Shown here in pieces: positions 50,766-64,000 of a stretch of DNA of 64,000 bases. Numbering within the stretch: position 1 is the first letter of the stretch; every line of letters begins with the position of its first letter. The translations under genes and the position numbers were made by a program. The DNA is from Ricinus communis (Eukaryota > Streptophyta > Magnoliopsida > Malpighiales > Euphorbiaceae). Where the stretch lies: contig NC_063257.1 in NCBI RefSeq assembly GCF_019578655.1, forward strand, positions 9,114,001 to 9,178,000, read 5' to 3'. The notes under the pieces are model-generated. The model searched no databases. It had not been told where the DNA came from and worked only from the letters and a program-made list of their open reading frames with translations.

Positions 50766-52695
50766 ATCACTTCTCCTCTCAAAAGAAAAAGAAACAAAAT
50801 AAAACCAAAACCAAACACAGCAAAAACAAAACAAACAAAACAAAATCAAACCAAAGAATATAAAGAAGTTTAGGGCTTGTAATCTAATAATAATAACCTA
50901 AAAAGGAAAGGATTTGATTTTGTTTCTTTATTTTGTTTTTTTATTTTTTTGGTTATTTTTCCTCTAGAGAGAGAAAGAGAGTAGAGAGAGAAAAAAAAGG
51001 AGGGGAGAGGGACTTATATATGTGTGGGAAAGAAAGGGACAGAGAGAGAGAGAGAGACGCGCCGTTTCGATTTTATGCGTTACTTTACACACGTGTGTTC
51101 TTGTTGTTTTTCAAATAAATAAATATTATCGTATTTGTCAAAGTGGTGACGTGGCATTCTAAAACACTGTCTGTGTTGTATTGTTAATACTATTGTATGA
51201 CTTGTACATTGTGTTTGTGTTTCACTTGATGTCTTTCTTCTTCTGTCGTTTTGGTGTTCTTTTTTCATTAACCTTTTCTTTATACGCACCGTTTCTTGGC
51301 CTTTTCATATCTGTTCCCTTGCATAATAATCCTCTGTTCCATTTCTTAAATATAAAAAACTGTTTTCCAGTTTAAAAGTTTGCTTGAAGTAAAAAGGAAA
51401 CATATTCTTTAATTTTATAATTTTTTTTAAAATTATTCAAATCTCAATATTAACGTCTAGTTTTAAAATAGTCTTACTATTATAGTTAAACAGGAGAAAC
51501 CAAAATGATATTTAAATAAATATTTACTTCTTAATTCTCTTTTTATGATGCCATTAATTTTCATAATTGTGTGATATATATATATATATATTTCTGAGAT
51601 TTAAATTTTTTTATATATATGTTTAATTTTTTATATATAAAATTCTTGTTTAGATATATTTATTTACTTTTGACATATAAAATTTAAATTTATATGTAAT
51701 TTTATAATTTTTCTATAATTTATTAATTCATAAGTTAAATTGCTGATTAAACATTGTCTAGGACAATAATATATTAATTATATTTTAATATTATATTAAC
51801 TAATAAATTATTTTTATAATTAAATAAAAATTATAATTCTAGAAAATAATATTTCAAATAATATTTTAATATTATATTAATAATAAATTAATTTTAATTA
51901 TATAATAAATTTGATTTTAAGAAATAGTAATATAAGTTCTGTTAATATATTAATTTATATAATATTATATTAATAAGATTTTAAGATTTTAAAAAAATTT
52001 AAGAATATTTTTAAAAGTTAGTTTGTTATTATTTCATAAAATTTTATAAATTAATATTAAATGTTAAAAAATTTATTAAATTGTATATATCTACTTGATT
52101 TTATAATTAAAATAATAATAACGGTCGTGCAATACATGGGTAAATGACTACTTTTGTTATTATTCAGAAACAATAATATCTAAATCGAGTAAAATTATTT
52201 TCAATTTAACAAATTTTTTGATTGAAACCAAATATGAATTAAACCAAGTCGATTCACTTTATTTGCAGTTCAGTTCAGCCCCTCAAACCAAGATAAATCA
52301 ATCTCTATACAGTATATATTCCTACTCGGGGGTGATAACTTTTTTAAAAGTTTAAACTATGTTGTGCCACTAAGAGTATAAATAATTTATTAATATTATT
52401 AATAAATATTTACAGCACTAAGTAATTTATATTGCATATTTATTTTATCAAAGGCTCCTAAATTTATAGAACTTTAGTAATAATATTTTACGAGACTAAA
52501 AAATAAAATAAAATTAATTAATTAAAAAATTAATATAATTTGTAACACTGTGAGTGAGACTTAGTCTGTTCTTTTAGAAGATTGTGATGAAATTTCTTTC
52601 ATATTCGTAGATTAAAAGGTTAGCCTAATCAAAGGGTCAAGAATGTTATAGAGAAAAAATGTAATCAAGCAAAAAGGCACAGAAAAAATGCTAAA

Positions 52696-52878
52696 ATGGA
52701 TCCATCGCAAATAAAAATGATAGTTCATAATTCAATTCAGGTACTTTATTTGTGAATTTTTTTTAATTTATATATGTTATATTTATCTTAGTTTATATGT
52801 TGATTTTTTTAGGAAATTGTTCATGAAATAGTTGAAGAAGGATATCCTATACACCCAAGTTCTAGCAGCTTAGAATTG
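52696..52878 (+). other. Two exon-like segments, unknown protein
   Basis: ATGGATCCATCGC opens a 15-codon segment (52696-52740) ending CAG|GTACTT. A 22-codon segment (52813-52878) lies between a T-rich AG acceptor and TTG|GTAAAT. Both are phase 0 and read MDPSQIKMIVHNSIQ and EIVHEIVEEGYPIHPSSSSL. I could not find the next exon or name a family. Confidence 0.3.
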
Positions 52879-54167
52879 GTAAATGTTATACCAATTTTGA
52901 ATTCAATAAGTTATACTTCAATTGTTCATTCATTGAGTTTTAATACTTCGAATGGTTGATAAGAACTGATTTTTTTTTTGTAATTTTATTTACTTTTTTT
53001 AATATAATGAGAATAGATTATGTATATTCAATATTTTACTTTTCCTTAAAGAATTATTGTTATGTTTCAGTTTTAATATTTTAACCGTATATTTTCATGA
53101 ATATTTAATTGTATTACAGTGAATATTTATTTAAAGACAAATGAACAAAAAATCTTAATTAAAATGTTATGAGTATGAATGTTAATGAACATTTTAACAT
53201 ACTGTAATAAACATTAGTGGTTTGTTCAATATTTAATTAAAGATTATTCATCAAAAGATTTTATTCATGTTCATTATTATGAACATTTAATTATCATATT
53301 ATAAAAAATACTTGTCCATTATTAAAAATAATTAAAACCTTATAGAAAATGAAATCTGTTCCTAAATAGTTAAAATGTAAAAAATGAAATATGTCCACTA
53401 TTATGTTTTATTTTTCTTTCATTCAATGAACTGCTTTGCTTCTTTCAAAATTTTAATCTTGTAAATGTTGAAATTTAACATGAGAATGGTGGAATAGTAT
53501 TTTGCTTTAAGCACTTTCAATTCATTAAACTGCAAATAACACATTAACAATGAAAAAACATTAATATATATAATAGTTGTAGTTATTATAAAAGTTAATT
53601 TTACATTGAAAACTTATCTTATTTTTCAGTTTTACATTCCAATTTAGAAGATCTCTTTTAAATGTTTCAATATGCCCATGCAATACACGCCACAATCAAC
53701 ATGGTTTTTGGATGATTGCCATAGAAATTTCAAGAAATGCCTGAGAAGTTCTTCACCTTTTCACTTATTTTTTGATCCTTTTTCCCCATGTAGTTTTAAA
53801 ATGTTGTATGCTAAAAATACATAAACCAATATAGATTATGTACATTTTAATTTTAAGTTATAAACATCTTGATTATAGATTATGAATATTTTAAATAATA
53901 AGTAATTAATATTATCAGTGTTTTTGGACAATATTCATACTTTTCAAAGTATGAACCTTTTTTTGGGAGGCTCTTGTTCTCTATATGTTGCATCTATTTT
54001 TGATGAAGTTGAAGCAAATGAGGAAGTAATTGACTTTCACGGAGAACAATAAAGAATACCTATTAAAATTACGTATATGTAAGTAAAGGATTTATAATAA
54101 ATTAAACAATAATTTTTTGTTAGAAATATATCCAATTACTTACAAGTTCTGCATCTGTCAAGGTATT

Positions 54168-54536
54168 TTATGGTAAATAGCTCAGTTCTAAATCAATTAT
54201 TTCGTTAAAACTTTTTTGACGTTTATCTCTTGTCAAATCTTTAAGCATGAATGTTGTTGGATTCTCTAATTGTAGCTGAAAAAATTAAAGTATAATAGTT
54301 CAAGAAATAAACATTATTAATTAATAAATATTTTTATTATTGATGTACTCACATATGATTGCACGGAGAAAAAGAGTCTTCTAGGTACGCTTTGAGTGCT
54401 TTTCTCAACCAGGTTTATTCTTACACTCCATATATCTATAATGTTTACTAAGATTTTTTCATCTCCATACAAGCTCTTGAGATTTTCATGGAAATCTAGC
54501 CATTTTTGAAATTTGAACATACATTTACTATATATA
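54168..54536 (-). pseudogene. Transposon-derived gene fragment
   Basis: Two joined segments: about 54353-54536 (containing WLDFHENLKSLYGDEKIL, then IDIWSVRINLVEK and RRLFFSV) ending at a TAT|GTGAGT donor, and 54168-54275 (LQLENPTTFMLKDLTRD to the stop) after a TTTTTCAG acceptor. The pattern resembles the C-terminal part of plant proteins encoded by Mutator-like elements with Ulp1-type ORFs. That family assignment is from memory of the pattern only and is weak. Confidence 0.35.
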
Positions 54537-55079
54537 AAAGAAATAATTAGTTAGATGATGTAATATGGTCTAAATATGATTTAAGAAATTAAAATACTAA
54601 AACATTAATCTTACTTTTGATCACTCTCCATAAATACATATTTTGATATTAGGCTCTCCCTTAGTGTAACTTTTGTCAATTTCTAATTATATCTTGTCCA
54701 AAAAGGAGACCTCAACTTGAATGGAAGGCGCTTGTATTTCCTTACTAGTCTCATTCTTTTGTTTACATTCTCGATTTCTAATTCTGACTCCTCATTTATT
54801 CTAGATTATATACATATGAACTTTAATAAAAAAAAGTTAAAAATATTTTACAGAGAATTAATGAATATTTTATTAAACAGTAATGAAAATTTAATATTTA
54901 TGTAATGAATATTCATGATAGAGTTGATGAACATTATAGAAATGATTAATGAACATTAAAGATAATTATTATGAATACTTATTAATATGTCATATATAGA
55001 TTAAAAATATTTGAATACATATATATTTTTTTTAATCCATACATTGAACATAAAAAAAAAATCCATATAAATTTCTAAA

Positions 55080-55659
55080 AATTAATGATCATGCTCATCA
55101 AATGTTGCTCCATCTTCAATAGATTGCTTTTTAGCAATTAGTGTTTGTGGTTCATTGTCTCTTACTTTTGTATTTTAATAAGCTTTATGTTGTTTCTTGC
55201 TTGCTGTTGTTTTTGGAACTGCTACAGCTGTTCCTTGTGGTGGATCTTATGATGGTTTTGAAGGTTTTAGAACATCAGAAAATATTGTATTATTGAACAT
55301 TTCAATCTCTTCTTCATTTGGTTGATACTCTCCACTCTCTTCATCTGGTGTAAGTCCCGATGAAAATGTAGGTTGATCAATAGTTTTGTTCTGTTTCAGA
55401 ATTGCATTTTCAAGCTCTGCTACTGCTTCAAGAAGTTTTGGATCACTGAATAAATCATCATCTTGATTTAGATTTCTTGAAGCAGTTGGTTTTTCTTTCT
55501 ATGAGCCTATCAAGTTGTTGTACATTTCTGAAACAAAATTGGAAGTTTTCTTGAGAATATCATTTATTAGTTCCATCCTTCATGCTTTTGTCATAACTTC
55601 TCCAAACTCTACTACAACACTTGCCATTTTCTTCAATGCAGCTGCAACTTTGTCCATAG
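55080..55659 (-). pseudogene. Disrupted ORF with four in-frame stops, transposon-like
   Basis: One minus-strand frame runs about 190 codons from ATG 55657-55659 and keeps a protein-like character (MDKVAAALKKMASVVVEFGE, later LFSDPKLLEAVAELEN, TPDEESGEYQPNEEE), but it is broken by TGA, TAG and two TAA codons. Residues are helical and acidic. Together with the 54168-54536 fragment it suggests a single decayed element gene on the minus strand. No domain is recognised. Confidence 0.4.
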
Positions 55660-58600
55660 ACTTCTGTGGACAAAGTTTCTGTTAATGAATATTAATTCTA
55701 TAAAAAATGAATACTATTATATCTAAGTAATGAATATTTACTTTTCTGACATCATCTGCAGTTTTTGTTGATTTTGCAACAATGTTATCATCAGCAACAA
55801 CATTATCTTCTTTCTTTTCTTTTTTTAAAATTTTTTTTAAGGCTCTTATAATATTTCTTTTCTAAAAAAGCCTTCTTTCACTTTCTTTTTTACTCTTTTT
55901 AAAATAGTTTTTTATTCCAATTCAACAACATTGGAAATTTTCTATCAACATCTCTTCTTTTGAATTCTACTCTATCTTGTTTATTGAAAAAATAATATAG
56001 AGAAAATACATTATAATACTAATGAGCATTGGACATATTTTTAATGAACATTAAGGAGATATGATAAATGAATATGGAAGACAGTGGGTATGCACATTTC
56101 AAAACATGTTAATGAACATTTATGGAGGTGTTAATAAACATTCAAAAATTATAAATATAAATATCATCACAACACACAATAAAAAATAATCTAATGAATA
56201 TTATTATTTATAGTATTGAACATTTTAATTTTTGAGAATGAATAAAATTAAAATATGATTTTATCAGTAAGAAAGTGACAGGTTCACAAAAGAAAGATGT
56301 TGGGTTCTTCTTCCAGTCTCCTACTGAATGCACCAGGCTGTTGATGAGAGAGTACAAGATCTTGAAGTTGCATTGTCTCGTTTGAATTCATCTTCATAAT
56401 CTCATTTGTTTATTATTTCTTTTGGCACCTTACTTGTGGCAGGACCTCCAGTTGTCACATTCCATCTTAATCTCCAACTTTCTAGCAGCTCATTATAACT
56501 TGCACTTTTTACCGTCTTGCTTGCTTCAAGAACTGTAACATTTCTACAAGGAAGATTATTATAGACACAACATCTTCTTCGTTTAATGCAAGCTCACGTC
56601 CTTATAATTTTATTGTGCTTCTGTAATGGTTGAAACTTTTGACGAGAAATTTAGTTAATTTTCTATCATATTCTAATAATTTCATATCCAGCAAACTTTC
56701 AAACCCAATCTGTTGAACCTCTCTTTGTTTTATAAACAATCTCTAAATTAATTTCATCAAACCTATTGGTAACATTCTTATAATAAAATCTAGTTTAGTA
56801 TACTCTTTCTTCTTCTTCTTTTGTTTTTATGAATAGCAGCATCGTTCTTGCTTCTATTTTCATTTGAAAAGTTACTCTCTTATTATTTATGTTGTTCTTC
56901 TCTTTGTGGGGTTGTAGGATTACACCTATTCATATATTTTGAAAGTGGTTCATTCCATGTAGCACTAGTTTCAGTTGAAGTAAAATTTTTTTTTTTGCTT
57001 TTTTGCACTTGACGTATGCTCTTCTTCTCTAACTTTCCTTTTCTTTGGTTTAGAAGTATGCTTTGTTTGTCATAATCTACATTAAAATAAAAACCATTAT
57101 GCTAAACTGTAATATTCAGTATCTTGAATAGAAATGATCATTTAGACTAAAAATCAAACATAAAAGTTTTCACTCAATGGATAATAATCATTATGTATAC
57201 TGTAATATTTATGTTTTATAATACAAAATGTTGATTTTACATTTTCCAGTATGATGAATGTTCATTGTATAAGTATAAGATATTCATAACCAAGAATAGT
57301 AATGTTCATTTAAAATGCATAAAATGTACAAATTTGTATAGATACAATTTTTCTCTAATCATTCAGCCTGAGAAATCCTAATTTAAAGTTTCATTTTTAT
57401 AAACCCCAATCTCATTTCATACGATGATAAACCAAACAACATGAATAAATATAAAAATGTTCAATGATCATATTCATTAGTTTTCTAAATCATATAATGT
57501 AAACCCAAATAGTATAATCATAATGATTACATTTATATATAAATGAACATTAGTGATTCAAGAGATGAATTTTTCATTGTAATACAACACCTTAAAAATA
57601 TGAAACTTACCTCTTATCTGTTACTGAATAATTATGATAGACTTCTGTGAGTATTGAATTTTGATGAACACAACAACTCTTGATCTGAGAGATGATTTTA
57701 TAGTGTTATCTAAGTTAGGAATTTGAATCAACTGCCATTAATGGAGAGGGAAGTGGATTTATACACCGATGAAATAGGGATAGATGTTTGAGGAGATCAT
57801 GCTCTCTGCTACAAAGATATGTTTATTTATTTTATTCTTTTTAAAATTTAAAATTAAAACTTTGCATTTTTTATTAGTGAGAAGTCATAGATGCAGGACA
57901 CGTAGGATATCCTTATTTTTGTGGCTAAAAATATGACTCTTTTTGTTTTTGCACTTTCTGTTTCAAAACGCAGCAATTTCTTGTATTTTTTGATTTAATG
58001 AATCGCCCGTTTTTGTTTCTTCCTTCCACACGTATTTATGGATCCTAGATCCATAAAGCTACATGGATCTGAATCCATATTATAACAATTGGTTTCATCA
58101 ATCTCATATGCTATGTTAATTAATTTTAACTGAGATCTCAATTTAGCTAAAATCATACCAAAATATTTACATTATGAATAAATTGACAATTTTATAAGTA
58201 TTCACCAACATCTTACTAAAAGGCAAAAGTTTGGAATTTTTTATAGTTAGGCCTACTCTATAATATTTCCAGACCATCTGCAATCCAACCTATAAACAGA
58301 CAACACATATCGTAATGCAGATCATCATATTGTTCTAAGCCCCGTCTTTATTTTCCATGGTAAGATAAGTTATGGAGGTACAAATATGTAATGCAATAAA
58401 TCAAAGTGCTAATGTAACTGACAATGCAAATCCAAAATTCTCCAAGACAAGACTGTGAGATCATGAAAATTGCCATGATGAAATCGCTAACAATTCTCTT
58501 CAATGAATAAATAGGAATCATCAAACCCCTCTAATGCTTCTCCATAAAACCTCAATCAACCTTAAAACAGCTTTTCAGATGGGGAAAAGAAAAAAGGAAA

Positions 58601-58789
58601 CATGCATACCATCTACTAGTTGAGAAAAGGGGAAGAAAGAAAGAAACAGAAGTTAGATAAATTCCAGCAGAAAACGTTCCTCTCATATCCTTGTGTTTAT
58701 CCAACATTATACCACTACCAACTTCCCGTTTAGGACTACTTTGTTACAGAACATCACTAAGTAAACTTTATTGATATTGTAAGCACTAT

Positions 58790-61390
<2,601 letters not shown>

Positions 61391-62436
61391 GTTGAAGCTG
61401 AGAAGAAGAGAAAGAGAGGAAGATTGCAGGAGTTGAAAAGTTGAAAAGTTGAAAAAGAGAAAGAGGAGAAGAAAAGGCACTTGTAAAGGCAAATTGCTAA
61501 AGAGTTAACTAGCCATCTTGGCTAGAGAACGTGCAATATCTGAATTACAAGAATGGGAGAACAAAAATAGAAAAGGAGTTTTGAGATTCTGAAAACAAAA
61601 TAAAGATCAGGTTATGGAACCTATCGAACAATCCTGGTGTAGAATTGACGAAGATAAACAAGGTTTTTGAGGGCTTGACTCACGATGAGATGAAAATGTA
61701 TGTAGATATGGATAGGGAAAATTAGACACATAGAAGCAGTTTTGGTGATTTGCAATTCGGGGCAAGCTGAAGCTAGGAGAAAAGAAGCAACGGACCAGTC
61801 TACTTTGCTTCCCAGAGACCTGCATTTCAGTATAAGGCTTTTAGAAAGAAAAGACTTGTGATGAGCTTGAAGCATTACAGTATAAAATTGAGTCGCAAAC
61901 TGATGAGTATTGGCGCAGCTAAAGGTAGTTGAGTATTGCGAAAATGATCTCAGACAACTTGAAATCTACAAGGGAAGAGTATTATGCAAGCATTCCAATT
62001 TGTTGAGCTGTATTTGGACGAGTCACAGTAAGCTGGAAAATGAGTCTCAGGAAACAGAAGCTGGGTTGTTTTTACCTGCACTGCTACGTGGTGATGAAAA
62101 TGAAGCAGCAGCAATTGATCCTGAAGGAGATAGGAATGTGCTGGAAAGATAAATGAGGGATTGTGCTGGAAAAACAACAAAGAACACACAAGGAATCATG
62201 GCAAGCAAAAGCAACTCCATCAGAAAATAATTTTAGCATGAAAGCTCTCAAGGCCATGGAGGGAAAATGACTCAGTACTTGGTTCCAGCACATACAGTTG
62301 AGACAGATGGTGAAAGTGATCAGAACTGCATTGTAAAATTTCATGCTGGGCCACCTTACCAAGACAAAGCTTTTTTGGTATTATAAATAGAGAATTGGAA
62401 TATAGTCGTCAGAAGGGTTTCAAGTGCACATTTGAA
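61391..62436 (+). pseudogene. Processed CACTIN pseudogene
   Basis: Without introns, but broken by many stops and frameshifts, the plus strand carries recognisable pieces of the splicing cofactor CACTIN in order. These are VEAEKKRKRE-like (about 61395), LARERAISELQEWENK (about 61520), a VFEGLTHDEMKMYVDMDR block (61660-61720), ELEALQYKIESQTDEYW (61865), AKVVEYCENDLRQLEIYK (61920), RGDENEAAAIDPEGDRNVLE (about 62090-62150), and NCIVKFHAGPPYQDKAF with KGFKCTFE at the end (about 62320-62436). About 80 residues are missing before the last block, and another stretch is shortened after the first. Absence of introns over several conserved blocks indicates retroposition of an mRNA. No poly(A) remnant is obvious. 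Confidence 0.75.
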
Positions 62437-63613
62437 CCTTCATGCATGATCTATCATGCAATCATACTTCTAAATGTAAAATATGAATACATTTGATAAT
62501 ACATATACAATCAATGTTGAATGATAATGCATGGGCCAGAGATCATCTGTCGAACAATTGTTTGTTTTAAAGAAGTCAATTTGAAGATTGCTTAACTAAT
62601 TCAATGAGAATCAAGAAGGTATAGAAGCATGCTGTCATAACTGTATATAAACACACAAGTCTGGCCTAAAACCTTCCTTCATGTCCATGAGCTCCTGTCA
62701 TGCTGTCTCCCAACTAAGTTCTCTCATACCTGCTTTCTGCCCTACCATGACCAATCGTACAGCTCATAAACAATCATAAAAAAAGGATTCTTAACAGATA
62801 ATAAAAGAGCAGGTATAATTAAAGTAGTTTATTTTTGTGCTCAGCAAAGGTATAACCAATTATAAGTGTTTTGCGCAATAAATTATTATCCTGAGTGATT
62901 GCTTAAAAGTTTTAATTCAAAGACTGTTAAATGCTAACTTCATCAAATTCGGGCATATACTGCAACGTATTAGCAGGAAGGAATAGCCTGCCATCTATAC
63001 AAACATGTTTTTCCACCTTCCACCCATGCATACTACATGTCACCTCCTGATCCCTGATCTAAGCTGAAAACACAAAATTGAATAGTCAATCAACATACAA
63101 AAGGAACTTTAATATTTCTTTTGCCCAACCCTGTGCCTTGAGCATACATTATGCCCAAGTGAGTCCACCAAGAATCTCCTTCCCATATGAAAATGCTCGC
63201 AAACTAATAAACTTGGTGCACCTCCCAGGATTATGATTTGAGAGGACCAATTCTAGATAAAAGGCTCTTTAGAAACTCGAAATCAGACTGCATTTTATGC
63301 CTCTTTCCACTAAGAAAGTCCTGAGCGTACACTTATGAAGTTTACTAGACTTCATCAAAAAGGAAAATACAACTTCCTATCAGACATAGTCAATTCTTTT
63401 ATCAGTTCAAAAGGATAACAAAAGAGCAAGTGGAAATGCCTTTTCGCATACCATTTTTTGTTGATGGGGAGGGGGAAGCGGAGGTTCAAACTTGAGACCT
63501 ACCCGAAATCCATAGAGCTCTCCCACTAGGCCAAATACCTACTGGTTTTTGAGTGCTGTTTTAAATACTAAAGTTAGTGCAAAACTAAAATAAGAACAAA
63601 TTATTTCTCTCAC
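62437..63613. other. Spacer and intron of the edge gene
   Basis: It holds the flank of the CACTIN pseudogene and at least part of an intron or 3' region of the DUF1475 gene. A SINE-like element sits at about 63455-63545. No downstream DUF1475 exon was recognised here. Confidence 0.45.
63455..63545 (-). mobile_element. tRNA-derived SINE
   Basis: On the minus strand TGGCCTAGTGGGAG (A box, about 63520-63533) is followed at about 30 bases by CTCAAGTTTGAACCTC (B box, 63481-63496). Both fit the pol III promoter of tRNA-derived SINEs well. It lies next to the DUF1475 exon in the presumed intron. Confidence 0.6.
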
Positions 63614-63922
63614 CTGTTATCCCTCTTCAGTAAAACTAGGTAGAGTGGATCTTGAGATGTAAGCTGCAACAGCTGATTTACTATGTACGCACAAGTAGAA
63701 ATGCTGAAAAATTGAAGAAGTGAAAATTCAGTTGTTGGTAGTTGTTCAATGCAATGAAACACATATGTCAGATGAGCTTTATGGTTATTATTTTTCAGAA
63801 ATAAATAAGAAAAATCGTTGAGAGCCAAAATTATCAAGGATATATTACCTGCCAAAACAAATCAATAAAATTATCCACAAGAATCCATGAAGCCAACTTG
63901 ATTCCTTGTATGCAATCCAAAC
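63614..63922 (-). CDS. DUF1475 family membrane protein, partial (window edge)
   Basis: Two exons from high to low, 63849-63922 and 63614-63703, with GT-AG borders and continuous phase, encode VWIAYKESSWLHGFLWIILL, then ICFGSISTCAYIV and NQLLQLTSQDPLYLVLLKRD. This matches the pattern of plant DUF1475 proteins, which have several membrane spans; function is unknown to me. The first exon lies beyond the right edge, and later exons were not found within about 1 kb downstream. They may lie further on, or the gene may be broken by the neighbouring insertions. Confidence 0.6.
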
Positions 63923-64000
63923 CTAAAATTCATATGCAAAAGAACATTATTGATAATATAATGCATAAAAATTGCTATTTGATTATCAAAAGTATCTAAA

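Larger units (their letters stand above)
50766..58789. other. Gene-poor region with decayed transposon-like DNA
   Basis: The PABP promoter side (to about 51300) has AG-rich microsatellite sequence near 50965-51058. From 51400 to 52600 it is extremely AT-rich. From about 52600 to 57950 it contains exon-like fragments on both strands, in-frame stops and many AATGAACATT words, and looks like an old transposon. From 57950 to 58789 it is the 3' flank of the ubiquitin-RUB gene. Confidence 0.45.

Noticed and set aside
61607..62362. Minus-strand ORFs opposite the CACTIN remains
   Set aside because: The plus strand explains the sequence as a pseudogene; the minus frames show no motif.

Overview
The window is nuclear DNA of a dicotyledonous plant. 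It is AT-rich, its genes are split by canonical plant GT-AG introns (plus two GC-AG candidates), and the intergenic DNA is full of microsatellites and decayed mobile elements. Several genes are collinear with one Arabidopsis interval recalled from general knowledge: PDE338/RLSB, PER12-type peroxidase, HGPRT and a poly(A)-binding protein lie at At1g71720, At1g71695, At1g71750 and At1g71770. A rosid is likely, perhaps Malpighiales, but the species is not determined.

Layout. Bases 1-4037 are a broken endogenous pararetrovirus (Caulimoviridae-type): decayed polyprotein 3' end, promoter and leader, initiator-Met-tRNA primer site, then a movement-protein/capsid-start ORF cut off abruptly. Then come a plastid S1-domain RNA-binding protein (RLSB/PDE338, + strand, 8 exons), 7 kb of AT-rich intergenic DNA, an RGF-receptor LRR kinase (RGI5 type, + strand, GC-AG intron), a small organelle-type protein (-) and a 136-residue single-span protein (+). 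Next is a tandem pair of DEAD-box genes on the minus strand: an intact RH39 carrying a plastid atpB fragment in an intron, and a diverged RH39-like copy. These are followed by a class III peroxidase (-), HGPRT (-), an MRNIP-domain protein (+), a cytosolic poly(A)-binding protein (-), about 8 kb of decayed transposon-like DNA, a ubiquitin-RUB/NEDD8 fusion gene (-), a processed CACTIN pseudogene (+) and the edge of a DUF1475 membrane-protein gene (-).

The most unusual object is the RH39-like gene at 33088-35105. All five exons splice in frame with canonical sites, yet every readable helicase motif of domain 1 is altered, domain 2 is gone, and the last exon encodes an MLLE (PABC) peptide-binding domain. 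That domain matches the C-terminus of the poly(A)-binding protein encoded about 14 kb away on the same strand, with the same phase-0 exon boundary. It looks like an exon-shuffled pseudohelicase-MLLE fusion with an organelle-type N-terminus.

The genes do not form an operon or pathway. Several act on RNA: RLSB on plastid rbcL mRNA, RH39 on plastid 23S rRNA, PABP on cytosolic mRNA. The rest are housekeeping (purine salvage, ubiquitin/RUB, MRNIP-type), secreted (peroxidase) or receptor functions.
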